Source: Rippkaea orientalis PCC 8801 (GTDB lineage: Bacteria; Cyanobacteriota; Cyanobacteriia; Cyanobacteriales; Microcystaceae). Taken from it: a stretch of 64,000 nt of DNA. This document shows, piece by piece, positions 8,562 through 18,361 of the stretch. The position numbers and the translations under genes are program-made. The notes under the pieces are model-generated. The model worked only from the letters and a program-made list of their open reading frames with translations, ran no database searches and was not told the DNA's origin. The DNA is taken from assembly GCF_000021805.1 (NCBI RefSeq), contig NC_011726.1, forward strand, positions 3,566,097 to 3,630,096. The letters are read 5' to 3'. Every line of letters starts with the position of its first letter. The stretch's first letter is position 1.

Positions 8562-10031
8562 TTATCGTCCTCCGACGGTGATCCCATCAACCTTGAGGTG
8601 AGGCTGTCCGACGGTGACATAGATGCTACCACTGACCGATCCACAAAAACCAGGGGCAAGCCCTAGATCTTGGGAACACATGGAAATTTGGGTCATAATA
8701 TCCTTTGCCGTACCTATTAACGTCGCCCCTTTAAGGGGTTTAGTAATTTGACCGTTTTCAATTAAATAGGCTTCGGAAACCGAGAAATTAAACTCACCCG
8801 TTGCACCAACACTTCCGCCTCCCATTTGCTTACAATAGATACCGCGATCAACCGAAGCAAACAGATCATCAATAGAATAGTTACCAGGGGCAATGTAGGT
8901 GTTGCGCATCCGTGAGGCTGCTGCATAGGCATAACTTTGACGGCGACCACTGCCTGTACGGGGATGACCTGTCCGCATCGATCCCGCGCGATCAGCTAAA
9001 AAGTTCTTTAAAATCCCGTTTTCAATCAAAAGTGTGCGTTGAGTTGGCATTGCCTCATCATCCATGTCCACGGTTCCAAAGGCACGGTCAGAAAGTCCTT
9101 CATCCCAAGCGGTTAGGCTTTCATGGGCGATCTTTTCCCCTTTTTTATCGATAAAGGGGGTGGTTTTATGTTCAATTTGGGTAGTTTCTAACAAATGTCC
9201 GCAAGCTTCATGGAAAATTACGCCCCCAAACTCATTAGCCATGATAATCGGATAATTACCCGATTCCACAAAATCAGCATAAAGCATTTTTCCGGCTGAC
9301 TCAGCGACTCCTTCGGCGGCGGTTTCGTAGTTCCATTCCCTTAGAAAATTCGGATCACTGGTGTCCCCAAACCGTTTACCAATAGAGGAACGGTGACTCC
9401 CATCGGCACACAATAGAGAATAGCCTACTGACTGAGTGAGGCGAATATCTCTGGCAAATACCCCATCACTCGCAGCGACGATGACTTCTTGCCAGTCCCG
9501 AAAGTACATGGCACGGCGAGATTGAACATGAGAGGCTTTTTGTCCCAATTTTGCGTTAGCATCTAGGAGAATATCCCCCATTTCTGACATTGAACTACAG
9601 TTAGCTAACCAAGACTCTTTGTTTTTAACAGTGGCGTAGTCTCGCAACAGTTCTAGGTTAATTTCGGGGATATAGGCTTGGGGAGAAGGTAGAATGAGTC
9701 CTAAAATCGATAAGGCTTTCTCTAAGGCGGTTTTTAAGCCACTGAAGGAGATATCATTGGTACTGACGTAACAGTCGGCTTTCCCCCGAAATACGCGCAC
9801 CCCTGCCCCAGTAGAGAGGCGAGGGGAGATACTGGTGATGGTGTCTTCTTCGGCTAGACAACTGATATAGTTCACCCGTTCGAGAAAAAATTCCACAAAA
9901 TCTGCTCCGGCAGCCCGTCCTAACCCTAGTAAAGTAGAGAGAGGGGCTTGCCAACTTTGGTCAAAGCGATCGCGGCTAGGGTGATAGGTTAATTGGGGCA
10001 GTTCTTGAGAAATTAGGAGAGTAGGGGACAT
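8562..10031 (-). CDS. tldD: TldD-family metalloprotease
   Basis: The 489-residue protein carries the HExxxH zinc motif of TldD (HEACGH in [16 protein letters not shown]), the catalytic subunit of the TldD/TldE protease that degrades unfolded peptides and matures some ribosomal peptides. The C-terminal region ends with [20 protein letters not shown], typical of TldD rather than PmbA/TldE. The partner gene is not in the window. There is no signal peptide, so it acts in the cytoplasm. Confidence 0.92.
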   Translation of the reverse strand: MSPTLLISQELPQLTYHPSRDRFDQSWQAPLSTLLGLGRAAGADFVEFFLERVNYISCLAEEDTITSISPRLSTGAGVRVFRGKADCYVSTNDISFSGLKTALEKALSILGLILPSPQAYIPEINLELLRDYATVKNKESWLANCSSMSEMGDILLDANAKLGQKASHVQSRRAMYFRDWQEVIVAASDGVFARDIRLTQSVGYSLLCADGSHRSSIGKRFGDTSDPNFLREWNYETAAEGVAESAGKMLYADFVESGNYPIIMANEFGGVIFHEACGHLLETTQIEHKTTPFIDKKGEKIAHESLTAWDEGLSDRAFGTVDMDDEAMPTQRTLLIENGILKNFLADRAGSMRTGHPRTGSGRRQSYAYAAASRMRNTYIAPGNYSIDDLFASVDRGIYCKQMGGGSVGATGEFNFSVSEAYLIENGQITKPLKGATLIGTAKDIMTQISMCSQDLGLAPGFCGSVSGSIYVTVGQPHLKVDGITVGGR

Positions 10032-10267
10032 AGATCGGGTTCCTTAAATTATGCTGCGTCTTGAGAGTCAACGAAAAGTCAGTTTTGCTATTGTTTTCAG
10101 TTTAACCTAAATTCAAGGATGGCTATGGGCTAACAGGTTTTTCTAGACTGTTGCCGATATTTGAGATAATTTACCCCAAAAAACAGGTAGTATCTGTGAA
10201 CACCTCAACCATAGCGATCGCTTGTCCATTACAATATGTAAAGACATATTAAACCAGGGAAGACAGA

Positions 10268-11740
10268 ATGCGAGTTGCGATCGTTGGTGCCGGGTTAGCC
10301 GGAATGACCACCGCTATCGACCTAGTTGATGCGGGTTGTGAAGTGGAAATCTTTGAATCTCGTCCCTTTGTCGGGGGAAAAGTCGGGAGTTGGGTAGATA
10401 ATGACGGAAATCATCTAGAAATGGGGTTGCACGTCTTTTTTGGCTGCTATTATAACCTGTTTGAACTGATGAAAAAAGTCGGGGCGATCGAGAATTTGCG
10501 TCTTAAAGAACACACCCACACCTTTATTAACCAAGGGGGACGAGTCGGAGAATTAGATTTTCGTTTCCTCACGGGAGCTCCTTTTAATGGCTTAAAAGCC
10601 TTTTTCACCACTTCTCAACTCTCAACGGTTGATAAACTTTCTAACTCGTTAGCGTTAGGAATTAGTCCTATTGTTCGGGGATTAATTGACTTTAATGGGG
10701 CGATGAAAACCATCCGAGAACTTGACGCTATTAGTTTTGCTGACTGGTTTCGTCAACACGGGGGAAATAATAGCAGTTTAAAACGAATGTGGAACCCCAT
10801 CGCCTACGCTTTAGGGTTTATTGATACGGAAAATATTTCCGCTCGTTGTATGTTGACTATTTTCCTATTTTTTGCCACAAAAACAGAGGCATCTGTCTTA
10901 AGAATGTTAGAGGGTTCTCCCTTTGAATATCTCCACAAACCGATTATTAATTACCTCGAAACACGGGGAGCAAAAATTTATACCCGACGGCGTGTTAGAG
11001 AAGTTTTATTCCAAGAAAACGGAGATGAAACGCAAGTTACTGGAATGATTGTTGCTGATGGAGAAAGCGAAGAAACTATCACAGCAGATGCCTATCTTTG
11101 TGCTTGTGATGTTCCTGGCATTCAGCGATTATTACCCCAAGATTGGCGTAAATGGTCGGTATTTGATAATATTTATAAACTTGAAGCCGTTCCCGTTGCC
11201 ACGGTTCAATTACGCTTTGATGGTTGGGTGACGGAATTGCATGATCCCCAAAAACGAGAACAATTAAAAGAAGCGGCTGGACTCGATAACTTACTGTATA
11301 CTGCTGATGCTGACTTTTCTTGTTTTGCTGATTTAGCCCTAACCAGTCCGGCGGATTATTACAGAGAAGGACAAGGATCTTTATTGCAATTAGTATTAAC
11401 GCCAGGTGATCCGTTTATTAAAGAGAAAAACGAAGACATTGCCCATCATGTTTTAAATCAAGTCCACCAATTATTCCCCTCATCCCGTAATTTAAAAATG
11501 ACGTGGTATAGTGTTGTCAAATTAGCGCAATCTTTGTATCGGGAAGCCCCAGGAATGGACCCCTATCGTCCACCGCAAAAAACCCCTATTCCTAACTTTT
11601 TCCTCGCAGGTAGCTATACTCAACAAGACTACATTGATAGCATGGAAGGGGCAACAATTTCAGGACGACAAGCTGCTAAAGCCATTTTAGAAACAGCAGA
11701 AAAACTCAAAAGCATTCCCCAACCTTCAACAATTCGTTAG
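10268..11740 (+). CDS. zds: Zeta-carotene desaturase (plant type)
   Basis: The 490-residue FAD enzyme converts zeta-carotene through neurosporene toward lycopene in carotenoid synthesis at the thylakoid or plasma membrane. The N-terminal dinucleotide fold reads [19 protein letters not shown] with the acidic residue [16 protein letters not shown]. The C-terminal FAD contact is [19 protein letters not shown]. The [20 protein letters not shown] region is typical of CrtQ/Zds rather than phytoene desaturase. A HIP1 site lies at about 10215 upstream. The SRPBCC gene follows, as it does in other cyanobacteria such as Synechocystis. Confidence 0.95.
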   Translation: MRVAIVGAGLAGMTTAIDLVDAGCEVEIFESRPFVGGKVGSWVDNDGNHLEMGLHVFFGCYYNLFELMKKVGAIENLRLKEHTHTFINQGGRVGELDFRFLTGAPFNGLKAFFTTSQLSTVDKLSNSLALGISPIVRGLIDFNGAMKTIRELDAISFADWFRQHGGNNSSLKRMWNPIAYALGFIDTENISARCMLTIFLFFATKTEASVLRMLEGSPFEYLHKPIINYLETRGAKIYTRRRVREVLFQENGDETQVTGMIVADGESEETITADAYLCACDVPGIQRLLPQDWRKWSVFDNIYKLEAVPVATVQLRFDGWVTELHDPQKREQLKEAAGLDNLLYTADADFSCFADLALTSPADYYREGQGSLLQLVLTPGDPFIKEKNEDIAHHVLNQVHQLFPSSRNLKMTWYSVVKLAQSLYREAPGMDPYRPPQKTPIPNFFLAGSYTQQDYIDSMEGATISGRQAAKAILETAEKLKSIPQPSTIR

Positions 11741-11753
11741 AATATTAGCCAGT

Positions 11754-11770
11754 GGTGGGCATTGCTCACC
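11754..11770. repeat. Folded interspersed repeat, GGTGGGC-ATT-GCTCACC
   Basis: A near copy of the hairpin at 8514-8530, with one G-T pair replacing G-C. It lies between zds and the SRPBCC gene. Confidence 0.55.
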
Positions 11771-11807
11771 CTAACTTTATTAAATTAATTATTTTTTGTT
11801 GGGTAAA

Positions 11808-12257
11808 ATGTCTAATTGGTTAGAACATAGCGTACAAGTTGAAGTAGATGCCCCCATTGATCTCGTGTGGAGTTTGTGGTCAGATCTTGAACAAATGCCA
11901 CGATGGATGAAGTGGATAGACTCGGTTCAAGTATTAGAAGAAGATCCCGAACTATCTCGCTGGAAATTGGCAAGCAGTGGCTTTGAATTTATTTGGTTAT
12001 CCCGAATTTTAAAGCTAGTTTCCCATCAAATTATACAATGGGAATCGGTGGATGGTTTACCTAACCGTGGCGCAGTTAGATTCTATGATCGTCATGGTAA
12101 AAGTATTGTTCGACTAACGGTTGCCTATGCTATTCCGGGGTGGTTAGGACAATTAATGGATAATCTTTTTTTAGGAAGAATAGTCGAGTCAACTATTCAA
12201 GCTGACTTAGAACGATTTAAAGAATATATCATGAATCTTCAAGAAAATTTAGGATGA
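11808..12257 (+). CDS. SRPBCC (COQ10/START-like) protein
   Basis: The 149-residue protein has the polyketide-cyclase/START-like fold: VQVEVDAPIDLVWSLWSDLEQMPRWMKWI at the start and a long C-terminal helix (ADLERFKEYIMNLQENL). The fold binds hydrophobic ligands in a deep pocket. Its place after zds suggests help in carotenoid or isoprenoid-quinone metabolism, but this is inference. ATG 11808 is chosen over upstream in-frame TTG codons because homologues begin close to the first beta-strand. Confidence 0.85.
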   Translation: MSNWLEHSVQVEVDAPIDLVWSLWSDLEQMPRWMKWIDSVQVLEEDPELSRWKLASSGFEFIWLSRILKLVSHQIIQWESVDGLPNRGAVRFYDRHGKSIVRLTVAYAIPGWLGQLMDNLFLGRIVESTIQADLERFKEYIMNLQENLG

Positions 12258-12317
12258 ATATGAACAATTTTAAGGTAAACTTTGTGAAGTTAACGTTATT
12301 GAAAAGATGGGAATTGT

Positions 12318-13349
12318 ATGCTAAAAGAAACCCATAATAGTTTATCGATTCCTCGCATTTTAGATGCTAATTTGAATCGTGCTAGGGAAGGATTACGAAT
12401 TATTGAAGAATGGTGTCGCTTTGGCCTGGAAAATAGTCAATTAGCTGATAACTGTAAGCAAATGCGTCAAGAAATTGCCCGTTGGCATACTTCAGAATTA
12501 CGCATTGCTAGGGATACTCCCAATGATCCAGGGACAGCCTTAACCCATCCCCAAGAAGAAACCCGTAGCAGTATTGATCATCTCCTACAAGCCAATTTAT
12601 GTCGCATCCAAGAAGCCTTACGAGTGTTAGAAGAATACGGTAAACTGTATCAACCCCAGATGGGTATTGCCTTTAAAAATATGCGCTATCAAGTCTATAG
12701 TTTAGAAAGTAATTTAGTGAAACAAACCCGCTACGAAAAATATAAAAAATCTCCTCTATATCTAGTGACTTCTCCTGATGACAATATTCTTTCAATTGTT
12801 GAAGCAGCGTTACAAGGAGGGTTAACATTAGTTCAATATCGAGACAAAAATTCAGAAGATACTATTCAACTAGAAATCGCTCAAAAACTATGTCAATTAT
12901 GCCATAAATATGATGCCTTATTTATTATGAATGATCGGGCAGACATCGCTTTATCCGTCAATGCAGATGGGGTACATTTAGGACAGCAAGATATTTCTAT
13001 TGCCTTAGCAAGACAAATTGTTGGACCCAATAGAATTATCGGACGTTCTACCACAAATCCCCAAGAAATGGCTAAAGCAATAGCAGAAGGAGCAGATTAT
13101 ATCGGTGTGGGTCCCGTCTATGCTACCCCCACTAAACCTGATAAACCAGCCGTCGGATTAGACTATGTTAACTATGCTAAAGAAAACTCTCCTATTCCGT
13201 GGGTTGCTATTGGAGGAATTGATCTCAATAATCTCAATGATGTCATCAGCGCAGGAGCACAACAAGTCGCTGTGGTTCGTGCTATTATGAAAGCAGATAA
13301 CCCCACAAAAGCAACTCAAGAATTACTTGCAAAACTGAGTCTCAAGTAA
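12318..13349 (+). CDS. thiE: Thiamine-phosphate synthase with N-terminal extra domain
   Basis: The protein joins HMP-pyrophosphate and thiazole phosphate to make thiamine phosphate. The C-terminal 210 residues are the ThiE TIM barrel: VQYRDKNSED, LFIMNDRADIALSVNADGVHLGQ, IIGRSTTNPQEM, GADYIGVGPVYATPTKPD and WVAIGGID. The N-terminal ~135 residues (RILDANLNRAREGLRIIEEW, ANLCRIQEALRVLEEYGKLY) form a helical ThiD2-like domain found fused to ThiE in cyanobacteria and some other bacteria. thiS follows 13 bp later. Confidence 0.93.
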   Translation: MLKETHNSLSIPRILDANLNRAREGLRIIEEWCRFGLENSQLADNCKQMRQEIARWHTSELRIARDTPNDPGTALTHPQEETRSSIDHLLQANLCRIQEALRVLEEYGKLYQPQMGIAFKNMRYQVYSLESNLVKQTRYEKYKKSPLYLVTSPDDNILSIVEAALQGGLTLVQYRDKNSEDTIQLEIAQKLCQLCHKYDALFIMNDRADIALSVNADGVHLGQQDISIALARQIVGPNRIIGRSTTNPQEMAKAIAEGADYIGVGPVYATPTKPDKPAVGLDYVNYAKENSPIPWVAIGGIDLNNLNDVISAGAQQVAVVRAIMKADNPTKATQELLAKLSLK

Positions 13350-13362
13350 GCTTATTAATAAT

Positions 13363-13590
13363 ATGATTAATCAGACTGAAATTACTTTACAAGTTAACGG
13401 AAAACCTGCCACTTGTTTACCCCAAACTACCTTACCACAATTGCTAGAACAAATGGGATTAAATCCCCGTTTAATTGCCGTAGAATATAATGGAGAAATT
13501 CTTCATCGACAATTTTGGGACAATACCCAATTAAAAACAGGAGATAACTTAGAAATTGTTACCATTGTGGGAGGAGGAAATCATCAGTAA
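13363..13590 (+). CDS. thiS: Thiamine biosynthesis sulfur carrier ThiS
   Basis: This 75-residue ubiquitin-like protein carries sulfur as a C-terminal thiocarboxylate for thiazole formation by ThiG. It starts MINQTEITLQVNGKPATC and ends VTIVGGGNHQ. The usual active ThiS C-terminus is Gly-Gly; here three residues (NHQ) follow GGG. Either the tail is trimmed, or the carrier is used differently. The gene is 13 bp downstream of thiE, so the pair is almost certainly one operon. Confidence 0.93.
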   Translation: MINQTEITLQVNGKPATCLPQTTLPQLLEQMGLNPRLIAVEYNGEILHRQFWDNTQLKTGDNLEIVTIVGGGNHQ

Positions 13591-13619
13591 ACAGTAAACA
13601 GTTATCAGTTATCAATATT

Positions 13620-14282
13620 ATGAGTAGGCAAACGTTGGGACTGGAACCGAAATTATATGAATATTTGCAAGGGGTTTGTGTTAGGGAACCTGAGATATTA
13701 AAAGAATTGCGTCAAGAAACTGCAAAACATCCCATGTCGATGATGCAAATTGCCCCAGAACAAGGCCAATTTATGGCTTTATTAGTGGAACTCATGGGAG
13801 CCCAAAAAACCCTAGATATCGGGGTATTTACGGGGTATAGTGCTTTAGTTGTCGCGTTAGCTTTGCCAGAAGATGGTCAAGTTATAGCCTGTGATGTTGA
13901 CGAAAATTATACAGCGATCGCCCGTCATTATTGGCAAAAAGCAGGGGTTTCTCATAAGATACGATTACACCTAGCTCCCGCGTTAGAAACGTTAGATCAA
14001 CTGATAGCCCAAGGACAAAGTAATACCTTTGATTTTGCCTTTATTGATGCCGATAAAAGCAACTATAATCATTATTATGAAAGAGCCTTACAATTAGTCC
14101 GAATCGGAGGCTTAATTGCTATTGATAACGTTCTTTGGGGCGGAAAAGTTGCTGATGAAGACATACAGGACAATCGTACCCAACAAATACGCGCTTTAAA
14201 TGATAAAATCTATCAAGATTCTAGAGTGAGTATTAGTTTAGTTCCGATTGCAGATGGATTAACTTTAGCATTAAAAAGATAG
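13620..14282 (+). CDS. SAM-dependent O-methyltransferase (CCoAOMT-like)
   Basis: The 220-residue class I methyltransferase belongs to the cation-dependent caffeoyl-CoA OMT-like family. It has the SAM motif TLDIGVFTGYSALVVALALP, the metal-binding FDFAFIDADKSNYNHYYE and the post-motif IAIDNVLWGGKV. It resembles the characterised Synechocystis enzyme Slr0095, which methylates catechol-type phenolics. The natural substrate is unknown. A short cag/tatcag-type direct repeat separates it from thiS. Confidence 0.92.
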   Translation: MSRQTLGLEPKLYEYLQGVCVREPEILKELRQETAKHPMSMMQIAPEQGQFMALLVELMGAQKTLDIGVFTGYSALVVALALPEDGQVIACDVDENYTAIARHYWQKAGVSHKIRLHLAPALETLDQLIAQGQSNTFDFAFIDADKSNYNHYYERALQLVRIGGLIAIDNVLWGGKVADEDIQDNRTQQIRALNDKIYQDSRVSISLVPIADGLTLALKR

Positions 14283-14288
14283 GACTGA

Positions 14289-14654
14289 TTATCTCAACAA
14301 AGCTATCAAGAAGCTCATTAAAATTAAGCCAATTATTAATAATAATCCTCGATGGCGTGAACACCATAATTGGATAGCTTTCAAAGGATGAGCTGGCGCA
14401 AGAGAGGGGATAGTTTCTATGATTAATGGTTGAGATTTATCGTGATACAAAGTACAGGTTTTAGCGTAGGGACGTTGGGGATAATTGCAGGAATCATCTT
14501 CATGATATAAACAGCGATCGCACAAAAATTCATCTTGAGTGGCTTGATATAAAGGAATCCCCGGATGTCCATAAGCCTTCAAAGATTTATGACAATAGGG
14601 ACAGCGAATCGCTTGACTATCAATACTATTATGACAATGAGGACAACTAGACAT
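14289..14654 (-). CDS. Zinc-ribbon protein with C-terminal membrane anchor
   Basis: The 121-residue protein has two CxxC knuckles at the start (SCPHCHNS and RCPYCHKS), a cysteine-rich middle (LCDRCLYHEDDSCNYP, KTCTLYHD) and a C-terminal transmembrane helix (LLLIIGLILMSFLIALL). It is thus a tail-anchored cytoplasmic zinc-ribbon protein. Function is unknown; similar short proteins occur in other cyanobacteria. ATG 14654 is used in place of an upstream TTG. It is tail to tail with the O-methyltransferase gene. Confidence 0.75.
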   Translation of the reverse strand: MSSCPHCHNSIDSQAIRCPYCHKSLKAYGHPGIPLYQATQDEFLCDRCLYHEDDSCNYPQRPYAKTCTLYHDKSQPLIIETIPSLAPAHPLKAIQLWCSRHRGLLLIIGLILMSFLIALLR

Positions 14655-14683
14655 AATCAATTATTTTCACTATCAACTATTAA

Positions 14684-17323
14684 CTATAAAGCTCCTCGAA
14701 CTAAAATAACCGTACTATCAACCTGTTTAGCGATCGCCTTGGGAATATTACCATGAATCACCTGTTCTAAGAGTCCCTCTCGACTGACCCCCAACATGAC
14801 CACATCGCAAGTTTCAGCCGCCGCTAGATGAACGACTGCATCCGCCACCGACTGGGAACGAATGGGTAAAGGAATCACAGGCCGAGCAACGGCATCTTTG
14901 ACAGCTTGGGCAGTTTGTTCGAGAACTTGGTAGTCAGGAAGAGCACCCGCAGGTGGAAACACCTTACAAAGCCAAATAATCGGCGATCGCGGACGATCAT
15001 ACAATCCAGTTAACCCCGGTAATAATTCTAGAGCCCGTTGGGCATTGGGTCCCCCGGCGATGGGAATTAACCAAGTCGCATCCCTGTTTAAACTGTCGGG
15101 ATAACTTGGCTCACGGTTGCCCAATTTAACCAAAACTAACTCACACGGAGCTTTACGAATCAGTAAATCCACCACATGACCAAAAATCGCCCCCGGAGTC
15201 CCCGTTTCTCCATTCCATTCCATCACCATTAAATTGATATGGCGTTCACGAATCGTATCTAAAATGCCTTGGGCAATATCATGAGCAACCCTCACTTGCG
15301 TATGAACTGGCAGTTTTTGACGACGGCCTAAGCGTTCCATGCGATGGAGTAAATGGCGACTATGTTGCGACTTAACCGGGGTTTGGGCTGGTTTCTTGTG
15401 TTTAGGAACCTTAATTACCTGCAAACATTCTAATTCGTCATTTTGTTGCCTAGCGATCGCTGCTCCAATTTGAAACAAGGCCGTTGCCGTTTTGGGGTCA
15501 GCCAAGGGTAACAAAATTCGTCCCCCTCCCGTGGCCGGTGCACGGGTTTGATAGGCGATATAGGAGGGTTCTGGGATGGCTTCATTGAGTTTAGAATCAT
15601 TCCCCTCCAGTTGATTCGCTTCGACACGGATAATATCGGTACGGGTGATGATTCCGACCAACTTACTTCCTTCGGTCACAGGAAGACGGGACAACTGATA
15701 ACGGTTCAATAAATAGAGAACATCACTCAATAAAGCATCAGCTTCGACGCTAATAGGACGGGGAGTCATAAACTGCTTGACGGGGGTTTGACTCGACAGC
15801 TTGGCAGCGTTGGCCACATCGGTTTGGGTAACAATGCCCACTAATTTACCTTCTTCCATCACCGGAAACCCGCGATGACTCGATAAGGACATAGCTTGGA
15901 TCACCTGATCTAAGGTTAAGTCACTGGGTAAGGTTTCCACCTGAGATTGCATGACATCGGCTGCCGTCAATTGAGAGAGAAAATCCTGAACGACAGGGTT
16001 ATTATCCAGGTAAATGCCCCGCGCTTTGAGCATTCGTTCGTATAAAGACCCCCGTGAAAAACTGTCGGCCACCACATAGGCAACCGAAGAAGTAACCATT
16101 AACGGCAGAACGATATTAAAATTGCTATTCAGTTCAAAAACAATCACAATAGCCGTAACAGGAACGCCAACTACTGCCGAAAAAAAGCCCCCCATCCCCG
16201 CTAAGGCAAAGGCTGATTGGCTACTACTTCCCATGATGAACTGCTCCAAATCCCCCACTAAATAGCCTAAGGCCGAACCCAAGACTAAGGCCGGGGCAAA
16301 TAACCCCCCTGGAGCATTAGAACTATAGGCCAACATGGTCAGAAAAAAATGGGCAACAAAGGCTAAGAAAATTTTCTCGGTACTGAGTTCCCCCCTCACC
16401 AAGACAGTCTGAAGTCGGGTATTATCTTGAAAAAATGGGGGCAACAGAGCAATAATTAGGCCAGAAATCATTGCAACTAGCCCAATACGCCAGGGTAGGG
16501 GTAATTTGAGACGACTTTGGATAGCTAAACTGAACAGTAACCCTTGTTTAAAGAGAGCCCCCAAAAACCCTGCGAGTATGCCTAATAATAGGTAAAAGGG
16601 AATATCGTCCACCGAAAAACTAATATTCGGGAGATTCAAGAGGGGGGCAAAAGACAGCGATCGCGCTTCAACAATTAACGAGACGACTGCCCCAGTAAAG
16701 GAGGCAATGATGGAGGTTTGCAGCGTTAACCCTGAGACATCTCGCATCAACTCTTCTACAACGAACAACACACCTGCAATTGGGGTTCCAAAACCGGCCG
16801 CGAGTCCTGCCGCCGCGCCGGCCGCAATCATTTGTCGACGATGTTCAGGGGAAGTAGGAACCCAACTACTCAACTGTGCCGCTAAGGCTGCACCGACATG
16901 AACGGTTGGGGCTCGCCGACCGAGGGTTAATCCTCCTCCTAGGACTAGAATTGTGCCAATGAGTTTAACGACCGCTACTCGCAGGGACAAAGGCACTGGA
17001 TAACGGGCTAAGGCCGCTTTAACTTGGGTAATACCGCCTCCTGCGGCGGTAGGAGAGGTTTGTTCGATTAACCATCCAGCCATCGAACCTAAAAAGAGTC
17101 CCCCCAAGGGAAGTACCCAAATTGCTCCCAATTGATTGGCTAGACTAACCCGCCATCCTCCTAACCAGCCTACTCCCTCTTTTAATATTAAGGCAGCGAT
17201 TCCTGAGAGTAATCCTAGTAAACAAGCTTCTACAAAGGCATAGCGAGAATCAGTGGCATTTACTCCCAAGTGGCTAGATTTGACCCATTGGTAGAGGCGT
17301 TTAACGATTAAATGAGGCTTCAT
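14684..17323 (-). CDS. ClC-family anion transporter with CBS pair and two USP domains
   Basis: The 879-residue membrane protein has a ClC core (about residues 25-440), a CBS pair (about 455-570: TAADVMQSQVETLP and PVKQFMTPRPISVEA) and two universal-stress-protein-like domains (about 600-735 and 745-879, ending VIHGNIPKAIAKQVDSTVIL). Internal EE of GVLFVVEELM and the GGLFAPALVLG motif are kept. The gating motif normally GREGP reads GRRAP, so the external glutamate is Arg137 (codon 16915-16913). The GSGIP motif reads GGGIT. The cytoplasmic domains suggest nucleotide-controlled anion movement. Confidence 0.88.
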   Translation of the reverse strand: MKPHLIVKRLYQWVKSSHLGVNATDSRYAFVEACLLGLLSGIAALILKEGVGWLGGWRVSLANQLGAIWVLPLGGLFLGSMAGWLIEQTSPTAAGGGITQVKAALARYPVPLSLRVAVVKLIGTILVLGGGLTLGRRAPTVHVGAALAAQLSSWVPTSPEHRRQMIAAGAAAGLAAGFGTPIAGVLFVVEELMRDVSGLTLQTSIIASFTGAVVSLIVEARSLSFAPLLNLPNISFSVDDIPFYLLLGILAGFLGALFKQGLLFSLAIQSRLKLPLPWRIGLVAMISGLIIALLPPFFQDNTRLQTVLVRGELSTEKIFLAFVAHFFLTMLAYSSNAPGGLFAPALVLGSALGYLVGDLEQFIMGSSSQSAFALAGMGGFFSAVVGVPVTAIVIVFELNSNFNIVLPLMVTSSVAYVVADSFSRGSLYERMLKARGIYLDNNPVVQDFLSQLTAADVMQSQVETLPSDLTLDQVIQAMSLSSHRGFPVMEEGKLVGIVTQTDVANAAKLSSQTPVKQFMTPRPISVEADALLSDVLYLLNRYQLSRLPVTEGSKLVGIITRTDIIRVEANQLEGNDSKLNEAIPEPSYIAYQTRAPATGGGRILLPLADPKTATALFQIGAAIARQQNDELECLQVIKVPKHKKPAQTPVKSQHSRHLLHRMERLGRRQKLPVHTQVRVAHDIAQGILDTIRERHINLMVMEWNGETGTPGAIFGHVVDLLIRKAPCELVLVKLGNREPSYPDSLNRDATWLIPIAGGPNAQRALELLPGLTGLYDRPRSPIIWLCKVFPPAGALPDYQVLEQTAQAVKDAVARPVIPLPIRSQSVADAVVHLAAAETCDVVMLGVSREGLLEQVIHGNIPKAIAKQVDSTVILVRGAL

Positions 17324-17558
17324 GCGTTACCAGGATCTCGGCTAGTTACTATTAATCATAGCCTGATCGACTGATGTTGGGTTACACTTTAATCCTATGC
17401 TTTTGCGCTTCAAAGGAGGCGATCGCTTGTGCTAGCGGGTGATTCTAATTCAGATAATTTACTTGAGCTTGCTGAATAAACTTAGAAGCAAGAATAGTAT
17501 AAAACTAAGCTACACTTACCCAACTATGGGATAATGGACTTAAGGAGGTAGAACCGTT

Positions 17559-17825
17559 ATGAATAAATTAACAGGGTTTTTATATGCTCGCCCATCATTT
17601 GCCGAAGGGATTGCTCGGCTAATAGATTTCGGTAACACACTTCAAGTTTATAACACTTCTTTTAGCGATGAACAAGCTGACTTTCTAGCTTTAGCCTCTG
17701 ATTGGTACGTTTTGGGAGATGATTTGAGGAACGCAATGAATCACTACAATGATTTGTGTTCACAAGCCACGGATGAGCTTTTGCAACAGGCACGCGAAGA
17801 ATTACTGGCTGGAATCCAAGAGTAA
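17559..17825 (+). CDS. Small acidic protein, unknown, paired with DUF2335 gene
   Basis: This 88-residue soluble protein begins MNKLTGFLYARPSFAEGIAR and contains DEQADFLALASDWYVLGDDL; the C-terminal half is helical and acidic (ATDELLQQAREELLAGIQE). A strong AAGGAGG ribosome site lies about 11 bp before the start. I do not recognise a named domain. It precedes the DUF2335 membrane-protein gene by 24 bp and is likely co-transcribed with it. Confidence 0.75.
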   Translation: MNKLTGFLYARPSFAEGIARLIDFGNTLQVYNTSFSDEQADFLALASDWYVLGDDLRNAMNHYNDLCSQATDELLQQAREELLAGIQE

Positions 17826-17849
17826 TATAACCAAAACCAATTAACTTCT

Positions 17850-18347
17850 ATGCCAAAGCAGGACTATAGTGAGAATGAGGAGTCTAATCAAGAAACCGAA
17901 GCAATAGTAGCTAGTGATCCCTTGGAATCAAGCTCTGATAATTCCAAATTAGCGTCTCGAAGAGTCTTTGCGATCAGTTCTTTTGCTGGTCCACTTCCTC
18001 CACCAGAACAACTCAAAGCCTACGATCTGATTAAACCTGGTTTGGCAGGAGAATATTTTAATCTCGTTAAAAAACAAGCGGAGCATCGTATGGAATTGGA
18101 AAAATTAGTTATTTTGGGAGATGGAAAACGGTCTTGGGTTGGATTAGTTTTAGGATTTCTCATCGTGTGTTTTTTCTTGGGTTGCAGTACTTTCCTTATC
18201 ATTCAAGGACATGACACAGCAGGTAGTGTTCTTGGAACTACAAGCTTAGTTTCTCTGGCTGGTGTATTCGTATACGGAACTCAAAGTCGAGTACAAGAGC
18301 GTAAAGAAAAGCGAAAAGCTTTATTTGGTTCTGATTCAGATGAATAA
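17850..18347 (+). CDS. DUF2335-family membrane protein
   Basis: The 165-residue protein has a polar N-terminus, the family hallmark SSFAGPLPPPEQLKAYDLI followed by an EHRMELEKL helix, and two transmembrane helices near the C-terminus (about residues 96-118 and 122-142), ending in a charged tail (RVQERKEKRKALFGSDSDE). Function is unknown; the two-helix hairpin after a helical domain is seen in several small membrane effectors. It overlaps no neighbour and ends tail to tail with ribBA. Confidence 0.8.
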   Translation: MPKQDYSENEESNQETEAIVASDPLESSSDNSKLASRRVFAISSFAGPLPPPEQLKAYDLIKPGLAGEYFNLVKKQAEHRMELEKLVILGDGKRSWVGLVLGFLIVCFFLGCSTFLIIQGHDTAGSVLGTTSLVSLAGVFVYGTQSRVQERKEKRKALFGSDSDE

Positions 18348-18361
18348 TCTTGTGGTAAATT

